Shown piece after piece: positions 25,471 through 34,611 of a stretch of DNA of 64,000 bases (the stretch's first letter is position 1; each line of letters starts with the position of its first letter). Both the position numbers and the translations under genes were made by a program. This DNA comes from Prevotellaceae bacterium UBA6974 (GTDB taxonomy: Bacteria > Bacteroidota > Bacteroidia > Bacteroidales > Bacteroidaceae): contig DJYQ01000048.1 of NCBI GenBank assembly GCA_002450165.1, positions 57,653 through 121,652 of the forward strand. The letters run 5' to 3'. The notes below the pieces were generated by a model. It was not told where the DNA came from. It did not search any database and worked only from the letters and a program-made list of their open reading frames with translations.

Positions 25471-27315
25471 TTACGAATTAAGAATTTTCATTATTACATC
25501 ATCCTCCTCGACACTGTCGCCAGACGCAGGGATGATTGCTTTAATGATGCCTGACCTGTCAGCTCGGATAGCGTTAAACGTCTTCATTGCCTCGATATAA
25601 CACAGGATATCACCTTCTGCAACCTTATCACCAATCTTCTTTGGCGTCTCGCTGTTATCCTTCACTAAATAGAACTTACCTTCCAGTGGGGCCAGAAAGT
25701 CTGCACCCTCACCAGTGGGTACTTCAGTTCCGACAACGGGAGCCGTTGCTTCAACAGAAGTTTCGTTACCATAGGCAATATTCACTTCGTAGGCCTGACC
25801 ATTAACGCTAACCTTTATCTGCCTGGGCATCTCGGCAACGGCAGAAGGAGCATTCCTCTTAGCCTTACGTTCTGCCAGATCTTTCTCAAAGTCAGCCTTG
25901 GCTTTTCCACTCTTATAGGCACGGTACTGTTCGGGGTGCATGGCAAGTTCAAACAATTCCTCATCGTCCTCACCAAACTCCCATCCATTCTCCTTCATCT
26001 CTGCACGGAACTCGTCCAATTTATCCGGATAGTAAGTCTGAGGATCGTTAGTTTCAAATTCACGACCTTCCGCCCTGGCCATATTAACCAATTCCAGAGC
26101 TACAGGACCTGGAAGCTTACCACTCTTGCCAAGTATCATATCCCATATATTGTCGGCTATCATACTCCAACGCTCTTTGCCCTTCTCCATCTGTATGACA
26201 TTCATCAGAGCCAGGTTCTTTACATACTGGCTAAATGGGGTTACCAAGCAGGGGTAACCTACCTTAGGCCATACATAGGCAACCTCGTCAAAGAGTTTTA
26301 CGAGCAACTGGTCTGTTGTCAGTTCGGGCTGATTGTTCTTCGATTTCCACTTATTCAGCGATTTCAGGTTATCCTCCAAATCTGTCATCAACGAGCCCAT
26401 CATGCCACCAGGCAGACCAGGCTTGACAAGTAACGAGTTATTGATATGGTTAAGGGCCGGGATATAATAGCCAAGGAAATCATCATACATCTCCTGAATG
26501 AGGGAGCGAGCTTCCATATATGCCTCCATATTGATTTCCTTTACCTTAAAGCCCGCGTCCTTCAACATCTCCTGAACGGCGATGATGTCTGCATGACCGG
26601 TACCCCAGGACAGGGGGCTCATACCTGTATCAATGTAATCACATCCAGCCTTGGCAACCTCGAGGATTGATGCCATGTTGAATCCTGGACCGGCATGACT
26701 GTGATACTGTATAACAATATCCTTCTTGTAGGCCTTGATTCCGGCAACAATCTTACCCAAAGAAACCGGACGACCAATGCCTGCCATGTCCTTAAGACAG
26801 ATTTCATCTGCTCCAGCCTCGATAAAAGTCTTTGCCAGATTCACATAGTACTCAACTGTATGAATGGGACTGTGTGTGATACAGAGACTGGCCTGAGCTA
26901 TCATACCTGCATCCTTGGCATACTGGATTGAAGGGATTACGTTACGGGTATCGTTCAGACCGCAGAAGATACGGGTGATATCAGTACCCTGGGCTTTCTT
27001 TACTTTGTAAAAAAGCTTTCGTACATCCTTTGGTACGGGGCTCATACGCAGACCATTAAGAGCACGATCCAACATGTGAGTCTGAATACCTGCTTCGCGA
27101 AAAGGTTTTGTCCATTCACGTACACTTTTGTTAGGATTCTCACCATACAGAAGGTTTACTTGCTCAAAACCGCCGCCGTTAGTTTCTACGCGGTCAAAAC
27201 ACCCCATCCTTATGATTGCAGGGGCTACCCTAACCAACTGATCCACACGTGGCTGATACTTACCAGCACTCTGCCACATATCACGGAACACCAGCGAAAA
27301 TTTAACTTCTTTCAT
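25471..27315 (-). CDS. oadA: Oxaloacetate decarboxylase, alpha subunit (carboxyltransferase + biotin carrier)
   Basis: Transfers the carboxyl group of oxaloacetate to biotin on the enzyme. The start at 27315 (MKEVKFSLVFRDMWQSAGKY) is preferred because the ATG at 27369 would overlap oadG. In 614 residues there is a DRE-TIM-type carboxyltransferase barrel (about 1-300, with LCLKDMAG-like ICLKDMAGIGRP and QYHSHAGPGF), a PYC_OADA domain, an Ala/Pro linker and a C-terminal biotinyl domain with the lysine in EAMKTF. Note EAMKT rather than the usual EAMKM. Pyruvate carboxylase subunit B is the alternative, but the beta and gamma neighbours favour the sodium pump. Confidence 0.93.
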   Translation of the reverse strand: MKEVKFSLVFRDMWQSAGKYQPRVDQLVRVAPAIIRMGCFDRVETNGGGFEQVNLLYGENPNKSVREWTKPFREAGIQTHMLDRALNGLRMSPVPKDVRKLFYKVKKAQGTDITRIFCGLNDTRNVIPSIQYAKDAGMIAQASLCITHSPIHTVEYYVNLAKTFIEAGADEICLKDMAGIGRPVSLGKIVAGIKAYKKDIVIQYHSHAGPGFNMASILEVAKAGCDYIDTGMSPLSWGTGHADIIAVQEMLKDAGFKVKEINMEAYMEARSLIQEMYDDFLGYYIPALNHINNSLLVKPGLPGGMMGSLMTDLEDNLKSLNKWKSKNNQPELTTDQLLVKLFDEVAYVWPKVGYPCLVTPFSQYVKNLALMNVIQMEKGKERWSMIADNIWDMILGKSGKLPGPVALELVNMARAEGREFETNDPQTYYPDKLDEFRAEMKENGWEFGEDDEELFELAMHPEQYRAYKSGKAKADFEKDLAERKAKRNAPSAVAEMPRQIKVSVNGQAYEVNIAYGNETSVEATAPVVGTEVPTGEGADFLAPLEGKFYLVKDNSETPKKIGDKVAEGDILCYIEAMKTFNAIRADRSGIIKAIIPASGDSVEEDDVIMKILNS

Positions 27316-27331
27316 ATCTTGTATTTGTTTT

Positions 27332-27592
27332 TTAATTTTTTCTGGCCGAGGAAACATGTCCTTTGCCACCTGTCAATTGTTTTACAACTTCATTTAAAAC
27401 TGCCATGGTTGTTGGTGTAACAGATCCGCTTTGAGTCTGTACTGTCTTCTTGGCAGCAGCAAGCTCTTCGGGAGCTATACGGTTAACTGCCATAATTAGC
27501 AGCTTACCACCATAAATAACAATAATTAGGATGAGGAATACGGTACACATTCCCACAATCATGAGTTGCAAACCAATACCTAAATTTTCCAT
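27332..27592 (-). CDS. oadG: Sodium pump decarboxylase, gamma subunit
   Basis: 86 residues with one N-terminal membrane helix (LQLMIVGMCTVFLILIIVIY, about 9-28) followed by a charged, Ala/Thr/Gly-rich tail. It lies first in oadG-oadA-oadB order, 16 bases before oadA, as in typical decarboxylase operons. The gamma subunit anchors and assembles the alpha and beta subunits. No separate promoter is visible in the 40 bases before it, so it may be transcribed together with folB and the genes upstream. Confidence 0.9.
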   Translation of the reverse strand: MENLGIGLQLMIVGMCTVFLILIIVIYGGKLLIMAVNRIAPEELAAAKKTVQTQSGSVTPTTMAVLNEVVKQLTGGKGHVSSARKN

Positions 27593-27632
27593 TATTTCTA
27601 TTTTTTACTTTTAATATAACATCTGGATTCAA

Positions 27633-27995
27633 CTATCTGTGCTGCGTTATTTTCACTCCGATAGCCGAAGCAAGCACAGCACATGGTGGATTCTCCTTGT
27701 CAACACATACTGTTACACTCACAATTCGAGGAAAGGATTTGAGCAGTTCATTTGCAATACGATGGGCAACATGCTCCAACAGATTGGACGTAATATCCAT
27801 CTGCCTCCTTACAACGTCAATCATAGCAGCATAAGACACTGTTCCTTCGAGATTATCATCTGCAAATGCACTTTCACCGACATCAACTTCGGCATCTATC
27901 GTAACCAGGAAATCAGTTCCTATTAAACGCTCCTGTTCTAACACTCCATGGTGCGCAGGGATACGCAGTTCCTGAATGTGAATATCACAGAGCAT
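27633..27995 (-). CDS. folB: Dihydroneopterin aldolase
   Basis: Folate pathway enzyme converting 7,8-dihydroneopterin to 6-hydroxymethyl-dihydropterin and glycolaldehyde. The 120 residues fit the family: the start ELRIPAHHGVLEQER (family form xxxxGxxxxE), NLEGTVSYAAMIDVV with the active-site Tyr, LLEHVAHRIANEL, and VSVTVCVDKENPP with the catalytic Lys. Its ATG overlaps the upstream stop codon (TGATG), indicating translational coupling to the nitroreductase fusion gene. Confidence 0.93.
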   Translation of the reverse strand: MLCDIHIQELRIPAHHGVLEQERLIGTDFLVTIDAEVDVGESAFADDNLEGTVSYAAMIDVVRRQMDITSNLLEHVAHRIANELLKSFPRIVSVTVCVDKENPPCAVLASAIGVKITQHR

Positions 27996-29230
27996 CAGTC
28001 TTCGGTTGTTTCTGTATCCTTGTCCTCCAACTGCCCACCATTGATATATCGTTTAAGAGCCTTTGCCACCCCAGATGTCCATGAATTAATATTGTCCGAA
28101 TCCAACTGCAGGCTCTTAATAAGTGCAATGACACGTTCCAAAGGCATACCATAGCGTAACACACCTGAAATAAGCTTGGCATAGTTCCAATATTCGGGAT
28201 TGAAACGCTCGCTAAGTCCCTCAATTGTAATTTTGTAACCTCTCTTGTTTACAAACTGGAAATCATAACGGCGTGAACCATCACCAAGCAAACGCTTTAC
28301 AATCTGTCCCTTACATACGCTTTTGGGAATCATGATGCCATCATCATCGTCCAGGATGCCAGTAAATATCTCATAAGGACGGTTTTTCCACAATCCTACA
28401 AATGCAACCCAACGCTCTTTTTTATTCTGGAAACGTACTATATCACACTCCAGTGATTCTGGGCGTTGACGAGTCATCTCACCTATAAGGCTTCCCTGAA
28501 AACCCTGCCTGCGCATTGCACCATCCAAAGCCACCGAGATGTTCAGATTATTATCAGCCGAGTAGCGGACATCAGTGAAGACCTGCGCCAGATTATCCTT
28601 GTGGTTCTCCTCGACAAATCGTTTGTTTTCTTCCAACGCCTCACGCGCAGCATAACTTGCATTTATTCGCTCGGCATTAAATGGGCGATATACTTCATCA
28701 TGGCGGATTGCACACAACGGCAGTCTGTCACTGACCTTGCCTTCCTCATCAGGCCACCCAAGTGTTATCGTAGCCACAGGGAATGTCAGAACAGGAAGCT
28801 GAAGTATGTCAATAATAGTATCTGGGTTGTAAACCGTTGTTCCTAGAAAACAAAGCCCTAATCCTTCAGCTTCCGCCATATTGCAGAAGGTCTGACAATA
28901 CAACAAAGTGTCGGTGCATGCATTCTGGAAAGACAACAGATTATCATACCCCGGATTGGCATTACGTTGCAAAGCCCAGTCTGTAGTACGGCGAAAATCG
29001 GCACAGAATGTCAAGACAACCGGTGCCTGAGTAACCATAGACTGATTATAATGTGCGGGGCTCAACTGACGTTTTATTTCGTCGCTACGGGTTACAACAA
29101 CACTATACAATTGCAGGTTACCCATTGTCTGAGTCTGCGATGCACGCACCAAAAGGGAATTAAGAAGTTCGTCACTGACATCCTGGGTCTTATAACGACG
29201 AATGCTCCTACGCTGGGAAAAATCGTACAT
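27995..29230 (-). CDS. Nitroreductase fused to a ribonucleotide-reductase C-terminal-like domain
   Basis: 411 residues. The first ~195 are a flavin nitroreductase: FSQRRSIRRYKTQDVSDE at the start, the GLGLCFLGTTVYNP stretch and LPVATITLGWPDEEG. After a helical linker, residues about 240-400 (PYEIFTGILDDDDG, YDFQFVNKRGYKITIEGLS, YWNYAKLISGVLRYGMP, WTSGVAKALKRYI) look to me like the C-terminal domain that ends class II ribonucleotide reductases in Bacteroidetes. None of the reductase's catalytic barrel is present. There is no frameshift: it is one continuous frame. It lies between dnaA (eight bases) and folB (one-base overlap). The role is unknown; redox work linked to nucleotides is speculation. 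Confidence 0.8.
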   Translation of the reverse strand: MYDFSQRRSIRRYKTQDVSDELLNSLLVRASQTQTMGNLQLYSVVVTRSDEIKRQLSPAHYNQSMVTQAPVVLTFCADFRRTTDWALQRNANPGYDNLLSFQNACTDTLLYCQTFCNMAEAEGLGLCFLGTTVYNPDTIIDILQLPVLTFPVATITLGWPDEEGKVSDRLPLCAIRHDEVYRPFNAERINASYAAREALEENKRFVEENHKDNLAQVFTDVRYSADNNLNISVALDGAMRRQGFQGSLIGEMTRQRPESLECDIVRFQNKKERWVAFVGLWKNRPYEIFTGILDDDDGIMIPKSVCKGQIVKRLLGDGSRRYDFQFVNKRGYKITIEGLSERFNPEYWNYAKLISGVLRYGMPLERVIALIKSLQLDSDNINSWTSGVAKALKRYINGGQLEDKDTETTED

Positions 29231-29238
29231 ATTCTGAA

Positions 29239-30636
29239 TTAGAAAGTCTTCTCTATATCACGTAACTCCTTGCGGAATGCAGAGTCAGTCTTTAGCCGTT
29301 TCTCTGTTTGCTGAATACCATGCAAAACTGTAGTATGGGTACGTCCACCAAAAATCGCACCTATATGTTTAACGGTGTTGCCCGTATGCTTTTGTATCAA
29401 ATACATTGCAACATGACGACCCAAAACATAGTCTGCACGACGACTGGTTCCTGTTATTTCCTCCTGAGTAAGTTTGTAATGTCTGCATGTACTCTCGACA
29501 ATATCCTCCTCGGTAACCTTGCGGTGTGTACGTCTTGTATTTGCCTTGACTATACGACGTGCAAAATCGAGATTAATCTCCGAATTACTCCCCATAACAC
29601 TATATGCCAGCAACGAATGTACCACACCTTCCAACTCACGGATATTGTCCTGGATATTGGATGCAATGTAGTCAATTACATCGTCTGGAATCAACAGACC
29701 GTCACGTCGCATTAGCATATGCAGTATATCTCTGCGCAACTGCCCGTCCGGACTCTCCAGTTCTGCCAGCATACCCCACTTGAAACGGGTAAGCATACGC
29801 TCTTCCATATCCTTAATCTCAACTGGTGGACGGTCGCTTGTCATGATAATCTGACGGCCATTGAGATGAAGATGATTGAATATATGGAAAAACGCCTCCA
29901 AAGTACCCGTCTTGCCACTGAACTCCTGAACATCATCCAGAATAAGACAGTCTATACTTTGGTAGAAATGGATAAAGTCATTAATTTTATTATTTACACG
30001 TGCATCCATAAATTGCACCTGAAACAGATGCGCGGCAACATACAGCACACGCTTGTCAGGATGCAGACTCTTCAGACGGACACCTATCGCATTTGCCAGA
30101 TGAGTCTTGCCACATCCGCTGGGACCGTAAATAAACAGTGGGTTGAATGTCTTGCGGGTAGGATCTTCGGCAACAGCCTGTCCAACACTGCGAGCCAGAC
30201 GATTGCTGACACCCTCGATAAAATTATCAAATGTCTGCTCGATGTTCAGCCGCGGATCCAAATCATCTTTGCGAACAACGTTCTTTATAACCTTTGGAAT
30301 TACACGCACATCCTCGTCTTCGACATTAGTATTGACATCAATACGCGGTCCCTGGCTTGGTACATCAACCTTCTCGTTGCGAATTACTGCGACTTGATAT
30401 AACAGGCGCGTACCCTGACCGAATACATGATACAACACCATGTAGAGCAGACGACGATAGTTGGCCTCCAGATACTCGTAGAAAAACTGACTGGGTATGA
30501 ATATGGTCAGTTCCTGGGTCTCAGCATCAAAGGATTTGAATCTCAATGGTGCAAACCATGTTGTATATTGCTGTTCATTCAGGTGATTGCGAAACAATTC
30601 CATGCAACGCTGCCACTGAACCTTACTGGATGCCAT
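29239..30636 (-). CDS. dnaA: Chromosomal replication initiator DnaA
   Basis: 465 residues with the four DnaA domains: N-terminal interaction domain (WQRCMELFRNHLNEQQY...WFAPL), a short variable linker, the AAA+ domain with Walker A GPSGCGKTH, Walker B CLILDDVQEF and sensor MTSDRPP, and the C-terminal DNA-binding domain with the signature GRHVAMYLIQKHTGNTVKHIG and GGRTHTTVLHG. The 88-base region upstream has no cluster of DnaA boxes, so the origin is not visible beside the gene. Confidence 0.97.
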   Translation of the reverse strand: MASSKVQWQRCMELFRNHLNEQQYTTWFAPLRFKSFDAETQELTIFIPSQFFYEYLEANYRRLLYMVLYHVFGQGTRLLYQVAVIRNEKVDVPSQGPRIDVNTNVEDEDVRVIPKVIKNVVRKDDLDPRLNIEQTFDNFIEGVSNRLARSVGQAVAEDPTRKTFNPLFIYGPSGCGKTHLANAIGVRLKSLHPDKRVLYVAAHLFQVQFMDARVNNKINDFIHFYQSIDCLILDDVQEFSGKTGTLEAFFHIFNHLHLNGRQIIMTSDRPPVEIKDMEERMLTRFKWGMLAELESPDGQLRRDILHMLMRRDGLLIPDDVIDYIASNIQDNIRELEGVVHSLLAYSVMGSNSEINLDFARRIVKANTRRTHRKVTEEDIVESTCRHYKLTQEEITGTSRRADYVLGRHVAMYLIQKHTGNTVKHIGAIFGGRTHTTVLHGIQQTEKRLKTDSAFRKELRDIEKTF

Positions 30637-30663
30637 TATTTATTGTCTGGTAATTATGAATTG

Positions 30664-30694
30664 TAAATATAATCAGATTCTCTCAATTAATCAA
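30664..30694 (-). promoter_or_regulatory. Probable dnaA promoter
   Basis: The minus strand has TTG at 30694-30692, a 20-base spacer and TATATTTA at 30671-30664, one base off TAnnTTTG. It ends 28 bases before the dnaA ATG and may drive the long run from dnaA to the 5'-nucleotidase. Confidence 0.5.
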
Positions 30695-30724
30695 GCACTG
30701 AAGCAAAGAAAATGCCTAATATCA

Positions 30725-31609
30725 TTACTTGTCTTTCCTGCCAAACACGCTGAAATGAACATAGCGCTTGGGATGTGCCTTTATATCTGTCACCAAGGAA
30801 TCAGCACTTTGTATAGTATGATTCAGATTGTTGTACATTGAACGATCATTAATCAATGCCCCTATCGTTCCCTCATTGCTCTGGATTCTGGCAAGCAAAC
30901 CGTTGACATTGGACAATGTATAATTAACACTGTCAATCGTCGGGCGGATATCCACCTTCTTGAAATGATCAACCAAGGCTGTAGTATGCTCACCCAATTG
31001 ATTATAGGTTGTCAACAACATAGGCACATCGTTTCCCAGCAAGTCATTCAGTCTCTGTGTCGTTACGCGCAAGTCGGCAGTAACCGCCCTCACATTACTG
31101 ACAATCACCGGAATATTGGGGTCTTCTACTACACGATTAAGCGTCGTCAGCAACGTATCCACCTTGGCAATTACTTGTCTAACGTCTGGAATTACCTCAG
31201 CTGCCTTGTCCAACATAGCACTTTGCTCATATCCAGGGATTGTATCACCCTTCTGATAGGGTTCAGCGAGATTTTTGCTTGGATAAATATTCAGCGTACA
31301 ACCGCCCATTAGGCCTGAATCCAATTGAATACGCGTTCCGGGGCGAAGAAGAAGTCTTGGATCCACACTGATTTCCACTAAAACCTGACAGGGTTTCTCG
31401 TAATTGTATAGAATATCAGAAACTATTCCGACATCAATGCCATCAGCATATACCTTGGAACTGCGAGCCAACCCCTTGGCATTGACGAACGACACATAGT
31501 ACTTATGATTTGTATTAAACAAATCCTTGCCTTGAAGGAAACGTATTCCGGCGAACAGGGCCACAAGGGCCACAATACCTACTATGCCTATCTTGTATTC
31601 TTTCTTCAT
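30725..31609 (-). CDS. MCE/MlaD-family lipid-transport protein
   Basis: 294 residues with one N-terminal membrane helix (IGIVGIVALVALFAGIRFLQG), an MCE domain (about 38-115; YVSFVNAKGLARSSKVYADGIDVGIV, LDSGLMGGCTLNIYP) and a long helical C-terminal part. Such periplasmic-facing proteins form rings that shuttle phospholipids between membranes; the partner ATPase and permease are not in this window. Its start overlaps the amidase stop by four bases. Confidence 0.88.
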   Translation of the reverse strand: MKKEYKIGIVGIVALVALFAGIRFLQGKDLFNTNHKYYVSFVNAKGLARSSKVYADGIDVGIVSDILYNYEKPCQVLVEISVDPRLLLRPGTRIQLDSGLMGGCTLNIYPSKNLAEPYQKGDTIPGYEQSAMLDKAAEVIPDVRQVIAKVDTLLTTLNRVVEDPNIPVIVSNVRAVTADLRVTTQRLNDLLGNDVPMLLTTYNQLGEHTTALVDHFKKVDIRPTIDSVNYTLSNVNGLLARIQSNEGTIGALINDRSMYNNLNHTIQSADSLVTDIKAHPKRYVHFSVFGRKDK

Positions 31610-32355
31610 TTCTTGCTATATTGTCTGAATGCATTAAATATACTCTGAGCCATCTTTTGCTGGCCACTGGCCGAATTCAGGAACGCCTCCTCATTGGCGT
31701 TATTGATATACCCCAACTCTATCAACACACTTGGCATGCTTGTCTGACGGAGAACCAGGAAACCCGCCTGATAGACTCCCTTATTAACACGATGTGCTGT
31801 CTGTTGGAACTGGCTTTGAATATGCTTGGCAAAATTTACGCTGCTGGCCATATTGCGATCCTGCATCAACTCGAAAATAATATACGATTCACTCTTCCGG
31901 GGATCAAAGCCCTCATATTTTTGTTCGTAATTCTTTTCTAACATTATAACACTGTTCTCACGCTTGGCAACAGCCAGATTGTCATTGGCACGATGCATTC
32001 CTAACGTATATGTCTCAGTGCCCTGTACCGAGGTTCCCTTGGTACCTGATGCCGTACTATTTGTATGTATGGATATAAACAAATCCGCCTTTGCACGGTT
32101 GGCAATGGCTGCACGTTCGTTCAGCTCCACGAACACGTCTGTCTGCCTGGTATAGACAACCTTGACATCCGGACAATTTTCAGCAATCATCTTACCCAAA
32201 GCCAGGGCAACGGCAAGATTTATATGTTTCTCCTTTGTAATCAACCCCAAAGCGCCGGCATCCCGACCGCCATGTCCGGCATCAATCACAATAGTATACG
32301 CGCTTGTCGTAAAAGCCCATATCAAAGCAAAAAACAAAGTGTAGAGTCTTATCAT
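31606..32355 (-). CDS. N-acetylmuramoyl-L-alanine amidase (Amidase_3)
   Basis: Zinc amidase that cuts the bond between muramic acid and the stem peptide of peptidoglycan. The start at 32355 (MIRLYTLFFALIWAFTTSAYT) gives a signal peptide; the longer frame to 32409 does not. In 249 residues it has VIDAGHGGRDAG, the Glu in NLAVALALGK's preceding KEKHIN segment region, DLFISIHTNS and the C-terminal VLIELGYINN with the catalytic Glu. It has no extra binding domain. It is first in a two-gene operon with the MCE protein. Confidence 0.92.
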   Translation of the reverse strand: MIRLYTLFFALIWAFTTSAYTIVIDAGHGGRDAGALGLITKEKHINLAVALALGKMIAENCPDVKVVYTRQTDVFVELNERAAIANRAKADLFISIHTNSTASGTKGTSVQGTETYTLGMHRANDNLAVAKRENSVIMLEKNYEQKYEGFDPRKSESYIIFELMQDRNMASSVNFAKHIQSQFQQTAHRVNKGVYQAGFLVLRQTSMPSVLIELGYINNANEEAFLNSASGQQKMAQSIFNAFRQYSKK

Positions 32356-32382
32356 GTAACTATACCTGCAAATAATGCTTGG

Positions 32383-32390
32383 CAAATATA
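32383..32390 (-). promoter_or_regulatory. -7 box for the amidase-MCE operon
   Basis: The minus strand reads TATATTTG, 28 bases before the amidase ATG. No -33 TTG was found at the right spacing; the region upstream is the preceding gene's terminator. Confidence 0.5.
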
Positions 32391-32436
32391 GAAAAAAAAT
32401 CCCGAGCACCTTATATCGGCCCCGAGATTTTTTCTT
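32391..32436 (-). terminator. Terminator after the TonB-receptor gene
   Basis: On the minus strand, AUCUCGGG pairs with CUCGGGAU (with two G-U pairs), then an eight-T run follows. It lies between the receptor stop codon and the amidase promoter. Confidence 0.55.
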
Positions 32437-34491
32437 TTAAATAGCTAATTTAATTCTAACACCTGACATTATCCATATCCCAGGTTGCGGAACATTACCG
32501 ATATCCTGATAATGATGGTCAGTCAGGTTTTCGCCCTTCAACCATATTTCGTAACGCTTGGCCGTCCAGCGTATTTTGGCATCCAACGTTATATTTGTCA
32601 CATATCTGCGCAATTCGGGAGTTGGCTGAACCCCATAATATACCTGATACGTTCCCATACGATCCTTGACACGCAATCCCACGGTCAAGCTTAGATTTCT
32701 CCATATTCTCTGGCTTGCTGTAAAAACCATCTTATGACGCAGATAGTCATCACCATACAGGGAAGTGAAAACCTGATATTTTGCATCCCTGCGTTTCTGG
32801 TACAGATATGTGTACGAGAAATTAACATCCGGTAGCCATGATGCCACACCAGGATTGGCGGCCATATTACGAAAAGAGAACCTTGCCTCGGCACTGAAAC
32901 CGATGGCATCACGGACAAAATTGTCAGCGTGAGCTACATCCTTCCATGACTCCTTGACATAATCAATTATATTATGGCCGTGGTTGTAGAACACTTTGGA
33001 CTGAACCGAAAGCCATGTATTGTGCCAAACCGCACCAAGCGACAAACTCTGGTTTCTCTCTGGCATTAGATTGGCATTACCCGTAATGTCCGGACTGGAA
33101 TAATAAAGGTCAGTATATGAAGGCACCCTCAAACCCATATTGTACGATAGCAACAGCTTCCACTCATCAGATGCACGGTATGCCACATCAACTCCGGGGT
33201 AAAAACGAAAACGCTTGTCAACACCAGTGTTCATCACCGCTGAGAGTCCCATGCTGAGAGTCCATTTCCTAAGCAACAAATTATGCTCAAGACTAAACGA
33301 CAGGTTGGTACGTGTGTGATTGCCAAGCGAAGTAGAAACTATACCTTCCTGGCGCAGCTCCGCCCCGAATGCAGTACGGCCTATTGCCCATTGGAGCCAT
33401 GAATTTAAACGTACACCATACACATCACTATGATGAGAATTGGTAGGAGTTCCCCTATGCCACTGATAGTCATCGTAAGTGCGAATCCAGTAAAGCGAAG
33501 GACGCAAATGCAATCTTTTACCTATTTCCAACTGCACATTTGCCAGAACGCGGTCATTCGACTCAAACTGGTCGTTACTGGAACCCGAATAGAAAGTATT
33601 TGCACCATATGATTTACCACTGTATCCGAATTGCCAGAACAGTCTGGAGTTATCTGATACAGAACGTCTCAATGCGTACGAACCTTGCAAATAAACATTG
33701 CCCTTCTTCCAGTCGCTGTTAGGAACCCCGCCATCGCTTCGGCCACCAGCAAAAGACAGACTGTTATATAATTTTCCTCTTAGCAACCCAACGCGGCCAT
33801 CACCCAATACAGTTCCGTGCATACCACCTTCAGCTCCCAAGTCCAGTTCCCAAGCGGATTTTCTATTATCCGAACCTAAATAAGCCTGTAAAGACGGACT
33901 TTTGGTAACTATATTGATTGCTCCACCAAAAGATTGCGTTCCGAAAGCGCGGCCAGCGGCACCCTCCAGGAGCTCGATACGCTCAATGTCGCTAACGATT
34001 ACAGGAAAGTCTGCGGCAAGGTGGCCTGTGTGAGGGTTGGAGATATTCACCCCATTCAGCATAATTGTCACCTGCTCGTAAGATGCACCGTCTATACTGA
34101 TATCCGTTTGCACGCCCCAGCCTCCACGTTGCCGTATATCCACGCCCGAGGCCAGTTTCAGAAGATCGTTGACGGTTGTCGCTCCCGCCTGTTCAATCTC
34201 CCTGCGGGTGATAACCGTAACAATCCGAGCTGACTGCGAAACAGTCAGCGGAGCAATAGAAGTCTGGATGGTAACCTCGTCCAATTCCTTTCCATCATCC
34301 TCAACAGCGACAAGACTTTCATCGCTGAAAACCTCGGCATGAGCCTTGTAAGATACAGCAGTAGCTAAAGTCGCCACGCTCAGTACACCGATACGGATGT
34401 TCAACGAAAGGCTTCGGAAGATGCACCATCCTTTTCCGCCAAAACGACGGAAAGTGACTTGTCTAACTCCTGAATTATTCGTTTTATCCAT
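32437..34491 (-). CDS. TonB-dependent outer-membrane receptor, BtuB-like
   Basis: 684 residues: a long charged leader before the hydrophobic core of the signal peptide (MDKTNNSGVRQVTFRR... to KAHA), a TonB-box-like ELDEVTIQ, a plug domain (about 75-190; VNDLLKLASGVDIRQRGGWGVQTD, MLNGVNISNPHTGH, ERIELLEGAAGRAFG, GGAINIVTK) and a 22-strand-type barrel ending in KLAI. The basic leader resembles that of BtuB homologues I recall from Bacteroides, so cobalamin or a similar corrinoid is the likely ligand, but this is not proven. No SusD partner or riboswitch was seen. It stands alone, divergent from the CotH gene. Confidence 0.88.
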   Translation of the reverse strand: MDKTNNSGVRQVTFRRFGGKGWCIFRSLSLNIRIGVLSVATLATAVSYKAHAEVFSDESLVAVEDDGKELDEVTIQTSIAPLTVSQSARIVTVITRREIEQAGATTVNDLLKLASGVDIRQRGGWGVQTDISIDGASYEQVTIMLNGVNISNPHTGHLAADFPVIVSDIERIELLEGAAGRAFGTQSFGGAINIVTKSPSLQAYLGSDNRKSAWELDLGAEGGMHGTVLGDGRVGLLRGKLYNSLSFAGGRSDGGVPNSDWKKGNVYLQGSYALRRSVSDNSRLFWQFGYSGKSYGANTFYSGSSNDQFESNDRVLANVQLEIGKRLHLRPSLYWIRTYDDYQWHRGTPTNSHHSDVYGVRLNSWLQWAIGRTAFGAELRQEGIVSTSLGNHTRTNLSFSLEHNLLLRKWTLSMGLSAVMNTGVDKRFRFYPGVDVAYRASDEWKLLLSYNMGLRVPSYTDLYYSSPDITGNANLMPERNQSLSLGAVWHNTWLSVQSKVFYNHGHNIIDYVKESWKDVAHADNFVRDAIGFSAEARFSFRNMAANPGVASWLPDVNFSYTYLYQKRRDAKYQVFTSLYGDDYLRHKMVFTASQRIWRNLSLTVGLRVKDRMGTYQVYYGVQPTPELRRYVTNITLDAKIRWTAKRYEIWLKGENLTDHHYQDIGNVPQPGIWIMSGVRIKLAI

Positions 34492-34542
34492 AATAAAATG
34501 TTAAAAAATTAGGTTTTAAGTATCAATAACCTTGAAGTCGCA

Positions 34543-34550
34543 CAAATATA
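34543..34550 (-). promoter_or_regulatory. -7 box for the TonB-receptor gene
   Basis: The minus strand reads TATATTTG, about 50 bases before the ATG at 34491. It lies only 14 bases from the opposite-facing box of the CotH gene. Confidence 0.5.
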
Positions 34551-34564
34551 CAACAATTTATTTA

Positions 34565-34572
34565 TACTTTTG
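34565..34572 (+). promoter_or_regulatory. -7 box for the CotH-like gene
   Basis: TACTTTTG, 39 bases before the ATG at 34612. No -33 TTG at the usual spacing. Confidence 0.45.
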
Positions 34573-34611
34573 ACATGCGATAACGTAAATTAAATCAAAA
34601 CACAAAATAAT

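Noticed and set aside
30637..30724. Replication origin beside dnaA
   Set aside because: No cluster of DnaA boxes (TTATCCACA-like) and no AT-rich unwinding repeats in the short gap.
34492..34611. Possible cobalamin riboswitch before the TonB receptor
   Set aside because: The gap is only 120 bases, AT-rich, and lacks the B12-box GCCACTG.
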